The notes under the pieces: generated by a model
Told to the model about the DNA's origin: nothing
Database searches by the model: none
What the model saw: the letters and a program-made list of their open reading frames with translations, nothing else
DNA from: Azospirillum sp. B510
GTDB lineage: Bacteria; Pseudomonadota; Alphaproteobacteria; Azospirillales; Azospirillaceae
Assembly: GCF_000010725.1 (NCBI RefSeq)
Contig: NC_013854.1
Location: 1,393,001 to 1,457,000 of the forward strand
Direction: 5' to 3'
Length of the DNA: 64,000 bases
Shown here: positions 8,188-18,534 of the stretch, piece after piece
Position numbering within the stretch: the stretch's first letter is position 1
Layout of the letters: each line of letters starts with the position of its first letter
Made by a program: the position numbers and the translations under genes

Positions 8188-8217
8188 GGGACCGGACCGC
8201 GGGCATGGTCCGGCCCC
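8188..8217 (-). terminator. Putative terminator after tldD
   Basis: An inverted repeat of 10 pairs and one mismatch (GGG-A-CCGGACC / GGTCCGG-C-CCC, loop 8199-8206) lies just downstream of the tldD stop on the minus strand. No long T-run follows. Confidence 0.45.
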
Positions 8218-8233
8218 TTCATCATGGCGCGCG

Positions 8234-9667
8234 TCAGGCGGCGGTGCCGCCGACCGTCAGCCCTTCCAGCCGCAGGGTGGGCTGGCCGACGCCGACCGGC
8301 ACGCCCTGGCCGTCCTTGCCGCAGGTGCCGACGCCGGGATCGAGGCGGCTGTCGTTGCCTATCATCGACACCTTGGTCAGGCTGTCCGGGCCGTTGCCGA
8401 TCAGGGTGGCGCCCTTCACGGCGGGACCGAGCTTGCCGTCCTCGATCAGATAGGCTTCGCTGGCCGAGAAGACGAATTTGCCGTTGGTGATGTCGACCTG
8501 GCCGCCGCCGAAATTCTTGGCGTAGATGCCCTTCTTGACCGAGGCGATGATCTCGTCCGGCGTGTGGTCGCCGTTGCGCATCACCGTGTTGGTCATGCGC
8601 GGCATCGGGTTGTAGGCGAAGCTCTGGCGCCGGCCGTTGCCGGTCGGGCGCATGCCCATCAGGCGGGCGTTCATGCGGTCCTGCATGAAGCCGACCAGGA
8701 TGCCGTCCTCGATCAGAGTCGTGCACTGGCCGGGCGTGCCCTCGTCGTCGACGCTGATCGAGCCGCGCGAGTTCTCGATGGTGCCGTCATCGACGATGGT
8801 GACGCCGGGGGCGGCGATGCGCTGGCCGAGCAGGCCGGAGAAGGCGGAGGTCTTCTTGCGGTTGAAGTCACCCTCCAGCCCGTGGCCGATCGCCTCGTGC
8901 AGCAGGATGCCGGGCCAGCCGCTGCCGAGAACCACCGTCATCTCGCCGGCCGGGGCGGGCACGGAGGCGAGGTTGACCAGCGCTTGGCGCAGCGCCTCGT
9001 CGACGAAGCCGCGCCAGGTCTCCGGCTGGATGTAATGGTCATAGGTGACGCGGCCGCCGCCGCCATAGCCGCCGGTCTCCATCCGGTCGCCCTCGGCCAC
9101 CACGACCGAGACGTTCAGGCGCACCAGCGGGCGCAGGTCGGCGACGCGCACGCCGTCGGCGCGGATGATCTGCACCGCCTGCCATTCGCCGCTGATCGAG
9201 CAGCTGACCTGCCGCACCCGCTCGTCCTTGGCGCGGGCATAGGCGTCGATATCGGCCAGCAGCTTCACCTTCTCCTCGAAGGGGACGAGGTGCAGCGGGT
9301 TGTCGGGGATGTAGAGCGCGCGGTTGGTGCCGGCCGGCGGCTCGGCCAGGGTGCCGGTGTGGCCGGCCTGGACGGCGCGCACGGTGCTGGCCGCGCGGCG
9401 GATCGCCTCCTCCGACAGGTTGCTGGCATGGGCGTAGCCGGTCGCCTCGCCGGCGATGGCGCGCAGGCCGAAGCCCTGGGTGGTGTCGAAGCTGGCGGAC
9501 TTCAGCTTCCCATCGTCCCAGCCCAGCGACTCGCTCTGGGCGTATTCGAGATACAGCTCCCCATCGTCGGCACTGTGCAGGGCGTCCTGCACGACGCCTT
9601 CCACGCGGGCGCGGTCCATGCCGGCGCGGTTGAAGAAGAGATCGTCGGTGACGGCAAGCGCGCTCAT
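8234..9667 (-). CDS. tldD: Metalloprotease TldD
   Basis: A 477-residue member of the TldD/PmbA (U62/PF01523) family. TldD and TldE together form a heterodimeric protease that processes peptides such as microcin B17 and the CcdA antitoxin; only TldD is in this window. The zinc-binding motif H-E-A-I-G-H-G-L-E-G-D is intact, which marks TldD rather than TldE. The conserved C-terminal G-T-C-G-K-D-G-Q-G-V-P-V-G-x-G-Q-P region is also present. ATG 9667 gives the standard family length and start. The divergent neighbour is the DUF3422 gene, and the 245 bases between presumably hold both promoters. Confidence 0.96.
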   Translation of the reverse strand: MSALAVTDDLFFNRAGMDRARVEGVVQDALHSADDGELYLEYAQSESLGWDDGKLKSASFDTTQGFGLRAIAGEATGYAHASNLSEEAIRRAASTVRAVQAGHTGTLAEPPAGTNRALYIPDNPLHLVPFEEKVKLLADIDAYARAKDERVRQVSCSISGEWQAVQIIRADGVRVADLRPLVRLNVSVVVAEGDRMETGGYGGGGRVTYDHYIQPETWRGFVDEALRQALVNLASVPAPAGEMTVVLGSGWPGILLHEAIGHGLEGDFNRKKTSAFSGLLGQRIAAPGVTIVDDGTIENSRGSISVDDEGTPGQCTTLIEDGILVGFMQDRMNARLMGMRPTGNGRRQSFAYNPMPRMTNTVMRNGDHTPDEIIASVKKGIYAKNFGGGQVDITNGKFVFSASEAYLIEDGKLGPAVKGATLIGNGPDSLTKVSMIGNDSRLDPGVGTCGKDGQGVPVGVGQPTLRLEGLTVGGTAA

Positions 9668-9912
9668 GAGAACTCCGAACCTGTGATGGGGCGGAACCCG
9701 GCCCGATGCCCCGGCCTGACGCGATGGGCGGCCTGATTCCATGGTAGGACACAGTGTCATAGCGGGCCATCTCGCGCCCCGCCTTACGATGTGTTCTAAC
9801 GGACTGGCTATAGTGTGGCGACCCGCGCGCCATCCGGCAAGGTTGGCGATGCCGGATTGCCGGTCTGGATGGCCGCGGTGGATCACCGATCGGGCGGATG
9901 GGGGAGGGAAGC

Positions 9913-11307
9913 ATGACCGACGGAGCGGTGCGCACGACCATGGACACCCCGACGCCCGGCGCCGTGTCCGGATTCGGGACCGGCGGAAGCGGCGCCGGCT
10001 TGGCCGGCTCGCGCCCGCTGCGCGACCACCCGCTGCGCCAGACCCTGACCAACGAGGTGCATGCCCGGCCGCCCGAATCGCTGACCTCGCCGGTACGCGC
10101 CACCATGTTGGCGATGCTGTCGGGCGAAGGGGCGGCGGAGGCCGACCGTCGCCATCTCGAGGCACTGTGCGACTGGGCCGGCGTCGTCCGGCCGCCGCAG
10201 GGCGCCACCCACCACAGCGCCTCCTTCGGCAGCTTCCACCTGAAGTGGGAGCGGCATACCGAATTCTCGACCTGGACCGTCTTCCGCCCCAGCGCCATGC
10301 CGGCCGGCGCCCTGATCGATCCCTTCGTCGAGCCGGCGCTGCACGCCCTGCCGCGCGACTGGCTGGCCGGTCTGCCGGGCGACCTGCTGGTCGGCATCCA
10401 TGTCGCCGTGCTCGACCCCGACACGCCGGAACCGTCGCCCAACATGATGGCGGCGATGTTCGGCTCGGAAAGCTATGTCGGGTCACGGATCGCCGGTCGG
10501 TCGGCCACCGCCTGGACCGACTTCCGCATCCATGGCGACGGCTTTTCCCGCATGCTGGTCGCCGACCATTCGATGACGCCGCGCCAGACCGGCCGTGTCG
10601 TCCAGCGCCTGCTGGAGATCGAGACCTACCGGGTGCTGGCCCTGCTGGCCCTGCCGATGGCGCGCGGCGTGCTGCCCCGCGTCGGGACGATCGAATCGGG
10701 GCTGGCCGAGGTCACCACCCGCATCGCCACCCTGCGCGGTTTGCAGGACGAGCGCGACCTGCTGGACCGGCTGACCCTGCTGGCGGCGCAGACCGAGCAG
10801 ATCTCCGCCGAGTCCGCCTACCGGTTCGGCGCCGCCCGCGCCTATCACGAACTGGTCGAGCGGCGAATCGAGGAGCTTCGCGAGATCCGGATCGAGGGGT
10901 TGCAGACCGTCCAGGAGTTCATGGATCGCCGCCTGACCCCGGCCATCCGCACCTGCGAGGCGGTCGAACAGCGGCTCGAGTCGCTGTCCCAACGCGTGGC
11001 GCGGGCCAGCACCCTGCTGCGCACCCGTGTGGAGATCGCGGTGGAGGGGCAGAACGCCGAACTGCTCCAGTCGATGGACCGCCGGGCGCAGTTGCAGCTT
11101 CGCCTACAGGAGACGGTCGAGGGGCTGTCGGTGGTCGCGATCAGCTATTACCTCGTCGGCATCGTCGGCTATGCGGCGAAGGGGCTGAAGGGGTTCGGCT
11201 TCAAGGTCGATCCCGACATGCTGGTCGGGGTGATGATCCCCATCGTCATCGCCTTCGTCTGGTCGGGCGTGCGACGGATCCGCAAGGTTCTGGTCAGCAG
11301 GCATTGA
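9913..11307 (+). CDS. DUF3422 family membrane-anchored protein
   Basis: A 464-residue protein of the DUF3422 family. The family signature near the N-terminus is visible (H-P-L-R-Q-T-L-T-N-E-V-H-A-R-P-P-E), followed by an alpha/beta domain and a long helical region (about 250-400) likely to form coiled coils. The C-terminus has two membrane helices (about residues 400-424 and 438-455) with a short basic tail. Function is unknown; the build suggests an inner-membrane protein with a large cytoplasmic domain. I chose ATG 9913, which has GGGAGGGAAG directly upstream, over an earlier in-frame start at 9898. Confidence 0.88.
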   Translation: MTDGAVRTTMDTPTPGAVSGFGTGGSGAGLAGSRPLRDHPLRQTLTNEVHARPPESLTSPVRATMLAMLSGEGAAEADRRHLEALCDWAGVVRPPQGATHHSASFGSFHLKWERHTEFSTWTVFRPSAMPAGALIDPFVEPALHALPRDWLAGLPGDLLVGIHVAVLDPDTPEPSPNMMAAMFGSESYVGSRIAGRSATAWTDFRIHGDGFSRMLVADHSMTPRQTGRVVQRLLEIETYRVLALLALPMARGVLPRVGTIESGLAEVTTRIATLRGLQDERDLLDRLTLLAAQTEQISAESAYRFGAARAYHELVERRIEELREIRIEGLQTVQEFMDRRLTPAIRTCEAVEQRLESLSQRVARASTLLRTRVEIAVEGQNAELLQSMDRRAQLQLRLQETVEGLSVVAISYYLVGIVGYAAKGLKGFGFKVDPDMLVGVMIPIVIAFVWSGVRRIRKVLVSRH

Positions 11308-11866
11308 GCCGGCGGGGCGACGGCATCGCCTCCGCCACGGGGAGGAGCAAGGGGAGGGGCAGGGGAGGTGTAGGGCGGGAAACCGCCGCCTATCACCTTC
11401 GCGCATCTGGCCGGCGGCCTCGTCCGAGCCCATCCTGTCGCCCTGAGTCGCCAGCGGCAGCCGCAACAATCCCACGATCCAGGCGGTGCCAGCGGCATCA
11501 AACTTCCAAAATCGCCTGACTGGGAAATCCGCTGGTCCAACGGACTGCGACGGAATGCCGCATGGCATGTCCACAATCCGCGCTCAACCTTTATTCCCAT
11601 GGCGCCTGGGAATGTGAGGGAAAGTCTATGGAATTGGTGGGAGAGAGGAAAGGCTTGTAACCCAGCGTGGCACGGGGATAAGCTCCAGCTGCGGGTATAT
11701 GTCGCGCTAAGATGGCGTGATCCCTGCATAAACTGGCGTTCGCTGATAAGCCCAATCATGGACCGCGCGAACAGATACCGGTCCGGACCAACAGGGCGGA
11801 GGGGGCGTCGGCGGGAAGAGACGACCGCGGGCCATGACGAGCGTCGCGGCTAAGAAGGGGTTGGGG
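11308..11866. other. Intergenic region before the cox operon
   Basis: About 560 bases without a convincing gene. The left part is G-rich on the plus strand (ggggaggagcaaggggagg) and contains a small hairpin (GGCGG-gaaa-CCGCC near 11375). The right part should hold the promoter of the cox operon, but I cannot pick out a -35/-10 pair with confidence. Open frames here have no ribosome sites and look like chance. Confidence 0.5.
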
Positions 11867-12724
11867 ATGAAAAGGCAAAGCCTGTACGCCGCCGGCCTGG
11901 CGGCGGTCCTGTCGATGGGTGTGGGAGGCGCGGGCTGGGTCGGCGCCGCCCTGGCGAACGAGCCGCGGCCGTGGGAGATGGGCATGCAGCCCTCCGCCTC
12001 GCCGGTCAAGCATCTGATGACCTCGTTCAACGACCTGCTGACCGTCATCATCACGCTGATCGTCGTCTTCGTCGCGGGGTTGCTGGCCTATTGCGCCGTC
12101 CGCTTCAACGCGAAGAGGAACCCGGTTCCGTCGAAGACCTCGCACCACACGTTGCTGGAGGTCGCCTGGACCGTGGTTCCGGTCATCATCCTGATCGTGA
12201 TCGCCGTGCCGTCCTTCAAGCTGCTCTACGCGGCGGAGCGCATCCCGCAGGCCGACATGACCATCAAGGTCACCGGGCATCAGTGGTACTGGGATTATGA
12301 ATATCCCGACCATGGCAACATCACCTTTTCCAGCTACATGATCGCCGATGCGGATCTGAAGCCGGGTCAGCGTCGTCTGCTGGAGGTCGACAACCGCGTC
12401 CTCGTGCCGGTCAATACCACCGTCCGGGTGCTGGTGACCGCCGGCGACGTGATCCATTCCTGGGCGGTGCCGGCCTTCGGCCTGAAGAAGGACGGCGTTC
12501 CCGGCCGCATCAACGAGACCTGGTTCAAGGCCGAGCGCGAGGGCGTCTATTACGGTCAATGCTCGGAAATCTGCGGCACCAACCACGGCTTCATGCCGAT
12601 CGCGGTGGAGGCGGTGTCGAAGGAGGCGTTCGACGCCTGGGTCGCCAAGGCCAAGACGGCCTCCGCGCCGAAGGATGGTCCCCACGATCTGGCATCGCGC
12701 CCGACCGGCACGCTGGTCGAATAG
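11867..12724 (+). CDS. coxB: Cytochrome c oxidase subunit II
   Basis: A 285-residue subunit II of the aa3 oxidase. A signal peptide (about 1-30, ending G-A-A-L-A) is followed by two membrane helices (about 55-78 and 98-118) and the periplasmic CuA domain. The CuA ligands are complete: His197, Cys232, Glu234, Cys236, His240 and Met243 (in Q-C-S-E-I-C-G-T-N-H-G-F-M). The aromatic electron-entry patch G-H-Q-W-Y-W-D-Y-E-Y is at 137-146. There is no fused cytochrome c domain. I chose ATG 11867 because it starts the signal peptide; an in-frame ATG 33 bases earlier is less likely. It is the first gene of the operon. Confidence 0.97.
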   Translation: MKRQSLYAAGLAAVLSMGVGGAGWVGAALANEPRPWEMGMQPSASPVKHLMTSFNDLLTVIITLIVVFVAGLLAYCAVRFNAKRNPVPSKTSHHTLLEVAWTVVPVIILIVIAVPSFKLLYAAERIPQADMTIKVTGHQWYWDYEYPDHGNITFSSYMIADADLKPGQRRLLEVDNRVLVPVNTTVRVLVTAGDVIHSWAVPAFGLKKDGVPGRINETWFKAEREGVYYGQCSEICGTNHGFMPIAVEAVSKEAFDAWVAKAKTASAPKDGPHDLASRPTGTLVE

Positions 12725-12814
12725 GCGGTGCCAGCAGGCGGTGCCCAGGCGGTACCGGCGGCGGTACCCGAACAAGCGGATGTCGCGCGGTCCGGGAGAG
12801 GGGCGGCGCGATAA

Positions 12815-14518
<1,704 letters not shown>

Positions 14519-14529
14519 CCATGGTAACC

Positions 14530-14559
14530 GGCGGGCGTCGCCGCGAGGAGGCGCCCGCC
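14530..14559 (+). other. Intercistronic hairpin between coxA and ctaB
   Basis: GGCGGGCG (14530-14537) pairs with CGCCCGCC (14552-14559) around a 14-base loop, 12 bases after the coxA stop. It lacks a T-run, so an RNA-stability element for the coxBA message is as likely as partial termination. Confidence 0.45.
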
Positions 14560-14658
14560 CTATCTTGAAGGGACGAAGCCGAGCAGCCTGAAGAATGGGC
14601 GCCGGCGGCAGGGGTGCCGGGGTGACGACCCGGGGTTAGAAGACGACAAGGACAGACC

Positions 14659-15570
14659 ATGACGGATGTGACGAACGAACTGACGCTCAACCAGACGGGA
14701 GGGGCGTCGGCCGGTGACTTCATCGAACTGCTGAAGCCGCGGGTCATGTCGCTTGTGGTTTTCACCGGGCTGGCCGGTATCGTGCTGGCTCCCGGTCACC
14801 TCCATCCCTTCCTGGCCGTGGTGGCCGTTCTCTGCATCGCCGTCGGCGCCGGCGCGTCGGGTGCCATCAACATGTGGTACGACCGCGACATCGACGCGGT
14901 GATGAGCCGCACCGTCAAGCGCCCGATCCCGTCGGGCCGGGTCGAACCGGCGGAGGCGCTGGGCTTCGGCGTCACCCTGTCGGTGCTGTCGGTGGTGGTG
15001 ATGGGGTTGGCGGTGAACTGGGCGGCGGCGTCGCTGCTGGCGCTGACCATCGGCTTCTACGTCTTCGTCTACACCATGTGGCTGAAGCGCCGGACTCCGC
15101 AGAACATCGTCATCGGCGGGGCGGCAGGCGCCTTCCCGCCGATGATCGGCTGGGCCGCCGTGACCGGCACGATCGATCCGCCGTCCGTCCTGCTGTTCCT
15201 GCTGATCTTCCTGTGGACGCCGCCGCATTTCTGGGCGTTGGCCCTGTTCCGCAATGGCGACTACACCCGCGCCGGCGTGCCGATGATGCCGGTGGTGGCG
15301 GGAGCGGCGGCGACCAAGCGCCAGATGCTGGTCTACACGCTGATCCTGCTGCCGGTGGCGGCGGCCCCGTTCTTCGTCGGCATCGCCGGGCCGGTCTATC
15401 TCGCGGTGTCGGCGATCCTCGGGCTGATGTTCGTTGGCTGCGCCGTGCGCGTCCTGCGGGCGGACGACGACGGACCGGCCAGGAGGATGTTCGGCTTCTC
15501 GATCTTGTACCTGTTTCTGCTGTTCGCCGTGATGATGGGCGAGCGGCTGATCAACGGAGGGTGGGCATGA
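14659..15570 (+). CDS. ctaB: Protoheme IX farnesyltransferase (heme O synthase)
   Basis: A 303-residue membrane prenyltransferase of the UbiA superfamily that converts heme B to heme O, the precursor of heme A in the aa3 oxidase. The first Asp-rich motif N-M-W-Y-D-R-D-I-D (Asn71, Asp75, Asp79) and R-T-x-x-R-P-I-P-S-G are intact. Seven to nine hydrophobic helices are visible. The stop overlaps the next start in ATGA (15567-15570), so the two genes are translationally coupled. It is often annotated cyoE or coxB-linked ctaB. Confidence 0.96.
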   Translation: MTDVTNELTLNQTGGASAGDFIELLKPRVMSLVVFTGLAGIVLAPGHLHPFLAVVAVLCIAVGAGASGAINMWYDRDIDAVMSRTVKRPIPSGRVEPAEALGFGVTLSVLSVVVMGLAVNWAAASLLALTIGFYVFVYTMWLKRRTPQNIVIGGAAGAFPPMIGWAAVTGTIDPPSVLLFLLIFLWTPPHFWALALFRNGDYTRAGVPMMPVVAGAAATKRQMLVYTLILLPVAAAPFFVGIAGPVYLAVSAILGLMFVGCAVRVLRADDDGPARRMFGFSILYLFLLFAVMMGERLINGGWA

Positions 15571-15752
15571 CGGTGATGGAACACAACGCGCCGACCGGCA
15601 TCCGCAACGCGGTGGACGAGCAGAAGCGGCAGGACGCGGAACTGCGGGCACGCAAGCTGCGCAGCCGCAACCTGGCGGTCCTGGCCGCGCTGTTGGCGCT
15701 GGTCGTCCTGTTCTATGCGATCACCGTTGTCCGGATGGGCGGGGCGCACTGA
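15567..15752 (+). CDS. Small CoxF-like single-pass membrane protein
   Basis: A 61-residue protein with a charged N-terminal half ([15 protein letters not shown]) and one C-terminal membrane helix (about 36-56). Both ends overlap neighbours: ATGA with ctaB and TGATG with ctaG. Small proteins of this build lie at the same place in many alphaproteobacterial cox operons and are called CoxF or oxidase-assembly proteins. The function is inferred from place and shape only. Confidence 0.8.
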   Translation: MTVMEHNAPTGIRNAVDEQKRQDAELRARKLRSRNLAVLAALLALVVLFYAITVVRMGGAH

Positions 15753-16399
15753 TGACCGGGCGCGACGACGACAGGCTGCGCCGCCGCAACCGCCTGCTGC
15801 TCGGCTCGCTGTTCGGGCTGGTGGCGGGGATGATCGGGCTGACCTACGCGTCGGTCCCGCTCTACAACCTGTTCTGCTCCGTCACCGGCTTCGGCGGCAC
15901 CACCCAGCGGGCGGAGCAGGCCGCCGCGCGCGTCGTCGACCGCAAGGTGACAATCCGTTTCAACGCCGACACCAATTCCGCCCTGCCCTGGTCCTTCAGG
16001 CCTGAACAAAAGGATCTGGTGCTGAAGATGGGAGAAACCGGTTTCGCCGCCTACCGGGCGGAGAACCGGGGCAAGACCCCCACCGTTGGAACGGCGGTCT
16101 ACAATGTCACGCCGGAAAAGGTCGGCGCCTATTTCAACAAGTTGCAGTGTTTCTGCTTCACCGAACAGGTCCTGGAACCCGGCCAGGTCGTGGATATGCC
16201 GGTGACCTTCTTCGTCGATCCGGCGATGGCCGACGATCCGAACATGGACGACGTGACCACCATCACGCTGTCCTACACCTTCTTCCGCGCCACGGACAGC
16301 GAGGCCAAGCTGGCACAGCACACGGCCGCCGCATCCACCTCCTCGGCGCCGGGGGCAAGCAAACAAAAGGCGGAGCCGGGGGCGACCGCCACTAACTAA
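15752..16399 (+). CDS. ctaG: Cytochrome c oxidase assembly protein CtaG (Cox11)
   Basis: A 215-residue Cox11-type copper chaperone that delivers copper to the CuB site of subunit I. One N-terminal membrane helix (about 15-33) anchors a periplasmic immunoglobulin-like domain. The copper-binding C-F-C-F pair (Cys133, Cys135) and the conserved Cys42 after the helix are present. The C-terminus has a Ser/Ala/Lys-rich tail of about 25 residues beyond the conserved domain. The start overlaps the preceding stop by one base. Confidence 0.95.
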   Translation: MTGRDDDRLRRRNRLLLGSLFGLVAGMIGLTYASVPLYNLFCSVTGFGGTTQRAEQAAARVVDRKVTIRFNADTNSALPWSFRPEQKDLVLKMGETGFAAYRAENRGKTPTVGTAVYNVTPEKVGAYFNKLQCFCFTEQVLEPGQVVDMPVTFFVDPAMADDPNMDDVTTITLSYTFFRATDSEAKLAQHTAAASTSSAPGASKQKAEPGATATN

Positions 16400-16420
16400 A
16401 CCATATGGGGTAGTGAGACG

Positions 16421-17296
16421 ATGGCCGACATCACCCACGGGCAAATGCCGCACGCCGAACCGTCAGCCCATGAACCGGGCGCCGGCATCCCGCATCCCTA
16501 CCATTTGCTGAAGCCGAGCCCCTGGCCGCTGATCGGCGCCTTTTCCGGCGGGCTGCTGGCGACCGGTCTGGTCATCTACATGCATGGCGGCGGCAAGCTG
16601 CTGATGATCCTGGGCGTGCTGGCCATCCTGGTCACCATGTTCGGCTGGTGGCGGTCGGTCATCCGGGAATCGGTGGTGGAACGGGCTCACACCCCGGTGG
16701 TCAAGATCGGCCTGCGCTATGGCATGGCGCTGTTCATCGCGTCCGAGGTGATGTTCTTCGCCGCCTTCTTCTGGGCCTTCTTCCACGCGGCGCTGGAGCC
16801 CAAGGCGACGGCCGTCAATCCCGGCGCCCATTGGCCGCCGCCGAACATCCACGTCATCGACGCGTTCGACATGCCGCTGATGATGACACTGACCCTTCTG
16901 CTGTCCGGCGTGACCGTGACCTGGGCGCACCATGCCATCATCGAGGGCCAGAACCGCGTGGCGGCCAAGGCGCTGGGGCTGACCGTGCTGCTGGGGGTGC
17001 TGTTCACCTTCTTCCAGGGCTACGAGTATGTCCATGCCTCCTTCAAGTTCACCGATGGCATCTTCCCCTCCACCTTCTACATGGCGACCGGCTTCCACGG
17101 CTTCCATGTGCTGGTTGGCACCATCTTCCTGGCGGTCTGCTGGATGCGCACGGTGAAGGGGCACTTCACCCCGCAGAGCCATTTCGGCTTCGAGGCGGCG
17201 GCCTGGTACTGGCACTTCGTCGACGTCGTCTGGTTGTTCCTGTTCGTGTCGGTCTATTGGTGGGGCGGTCATGGCGGCGTGGTCGCCAGCCACTGA
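16421..17296 (+). CDS. coxC: Cytochrome c oxidase subunit III
   Basis: A 291-residue subunit III with seven membrane helices. Family marks include P-H-P-Y-H near the N-terminus, S-E-V-M-F-F-A-A-F-F-W-A-F-F-H, G-Y-E-Y and the C-terminal W-Y-W-H-F-V-D-V-V-W-L-F-L-F. It follows ctaG by 21 bases. Subunit III stabilises the catalytic core and the proton uptake path. Gene names vary (coxC, ctaE). Confidence 0.96.
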   Translation: MADITHGQMPHAEPSAHEPGAGIPHPYHLLKPSPWPLIGAFSGGLLATGLVIYMHGGGKLLMILGVLAILVTMFGWWRSVIRESVVERAHTPVVKIGLRYGMALFIASEVMFFAAFFWAFFHAALEPKATAVNPGAHWPPPNIHVIDAFDMPLMMTLTLLLSGVTVTWAHHAIIEGQNRVAAKALGLTVLLGVLFTFFQGYEYVHASFKFTDGIFPSTFYMATGFHGFHVLVGTIFLAVCWMRTVKGHFTPQSHFGFEAAAWYWHFVDVVWLFLFVSVYWWGGHGGVVASH

Positions 17297-17365
17297 CGCC
17301 ACCGGTGCCGAGCCGTTCCGGCGGTGCCCCAAACAGCCGGAACGGCCCGAACAGGAGTGTCCAGC

Positions 17366-17737
17366 GTGAGCGACCATCATCCCACCGTTTCCCCGCTGTC
17401 GGCGGGCCTGCGTTGCGTCTGTCCGCGTTGCGGCAAGGGTCGGCTGTTCCATGGCTATCTGACTGTGGCGGAGCGCTGCGAGGCCTGCGGCCTGGATTTC
17501 GCCCAGGTCGACAGCGGTGACGGCCCGGCGGTCTTTCTGATCTTCATCCTCGGCTTCCTGGTGGTGCCCGTCGCCTTGTGGGTGTCGATGTCGGTGGACT
17601 GGCCGCTGTGGCTGCATGCCATCGTCTGGAGCATCGTTGTGCTGAGCCTGACGCTGGGCATGCTGCGGCCGGCCAAGGCCTCCGTCATCGCCTTGCAGTA
17701 CCGTTATCGCCGCAGCGAAGTGGAGAAGGGTTCTTGA
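17366..17737 (+). CDS. DUF983 zinc-ribbon membrane protein
   Basis: A 123-residue member of DUF983, found next to cox genes in many alphaproteobacteria. A zinc-ribbon-like unit near the N-terminus has two Cys pairs (C-P-R-C-G-K-G and C-E-A-C-G-L), followed by two membrane helices. I chose GTG 17366 because AGGAG lies about 9 bases upstream; the first in-frame start (GTG 17324) has no ribosome site. The stop overlaps the next start by three bases (TTGA). A role in oxidase assembly is inferred from context. Confidence 0.85.
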   Translation: MSDHHPTVSPLSAGLRCVCPRCGKGRLFHGYLTVAERCEACGLDFAQVDSGDGPAVFLIFILGFLVVPVALWVSMSVDWPLWLHAIVWSIVVLSLTLGMLRPAKASVIALQYRYRRSEVEKGS

Positions 17738-18534
17738 ACGCCGTCGCCGCCGGCTTGGCGGAGCGGCGGCGGTTCCGCCCGTCATTGGCGGCGACGCTGA
17801 TCACGCTGTTCGGGCTGGCGCTGACCATCGGGCTCGGCACTTGGCAGATCGAGCGGCTGAACTGGAAAGAGGAGCTCATCGCTCGGATCGGCCGGCGGAT
17901 GGCGGAACCGCCGACGCCGCTGCCTTCCCGCATCGACGATCCCGCCATGTGGGAGTTCCGTGCGGTGACGCTTGCCGGGCGCTTCCTGAATGACAAGGAC
18001 CTGTTGCTGATCGCCCGCCCGCAACAGGGACAGGTCGGTTACGAGGTGCTGACGCCGTTCCAGCGCGCGGATGGGGCCGGGCTGGTTCTGGTCAACCGTG
18101 GATTCGTGCCGATGGAGCGCCGCGCCCCCGAGACCCGGAAGGCGGCTTGGGTGGAGGGGGAGACGACCATCGCCGGCGTCGTCCGTGTGCCGCAGCCGCC
18201 CGGACTGTTCCAGCCCGGCAACGGTACACCGGCCGCCGGTTCCGTGTGGATGCATGCCGATCCGCCCGCCATGGCGGCGGCGCTGTCGCTTGGTGGTGTC
18301 GCCCCGGTGGTGGTGGAGATGCTGCCGGGGCAGGGGAAAGGACTGCCTGGCGCGCCGTCCGGAACCCTGGCGGGCATCACGCCACGGGTGGAGCTTCCGA
18401 ACAACCATCTCCAGTATGCCTTGACCTGGTATGGGCTTGCGGCGACGCTTGCCGGCATCTACGTGCTGTCGCAGCGCAAGCGCGCCGACACCGGAACCGA
18501 CGGACGACCCGATGACCGCTTATCAGGAGCTTGA
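17734..18534 (+). CDS. SURF1 family oxidase assembly protein
   Basis: A 266-residue protein with the SURF1 layout: an N-terminal membrane helix (about 21-38), a periplasmic domain, and a C-terminal helix (about 229-248). Family motifs are G-x-W-Q-I-E-R-L-N-W-K, V-N-R-G-F-V-P and the signature N-N-H-L-Q-Y-A-L-T-W-Y-G. SURF1 helps insert heme a into subunit I. The start is TTG 17734, overlapping the DUF983 stop, with GGAGAAGGG just upstream; no in-frame ATG exists before the first helix. The 3' end overlaps the next gene by 23 bases. Confidence 0.92.
   Translation: MNAVAAGLAERRRFRPSLAATLITLFGLALTIGLGTWQIERLNWKEELIARIGRRMAEPPTPLPSRIDDPAMWEFRAVTLAGRFLNDKDLLLIARPQQGQVGYEVLTPFQRADGAGLVLVNRGFVPMERRAPETRKAAWVEGETTIAGVVRVPQPPGLFQPGNGTPAAGSVWMHADPPAMAAALSLGGVAPVVVEMLPGQGKGLPGAPSGTLAGITPRVELPNNHLQYALTWYGLAATLAGIYVLSQRKRADTGTDGRPDDRLSGA

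Noticed and set aside
9748..9758. 11-base palindrome GACAC-A-GTGTC between tldD and the DUF3422 gene
   Set aside because: Too short and too common in a sequence of this length to call an operator without comparison.
11599..11853. Possible 84-residue gene before coxB
   Set aside because: No ribosome site, overlaps the coxB leader, and the translation has no coherent composition.
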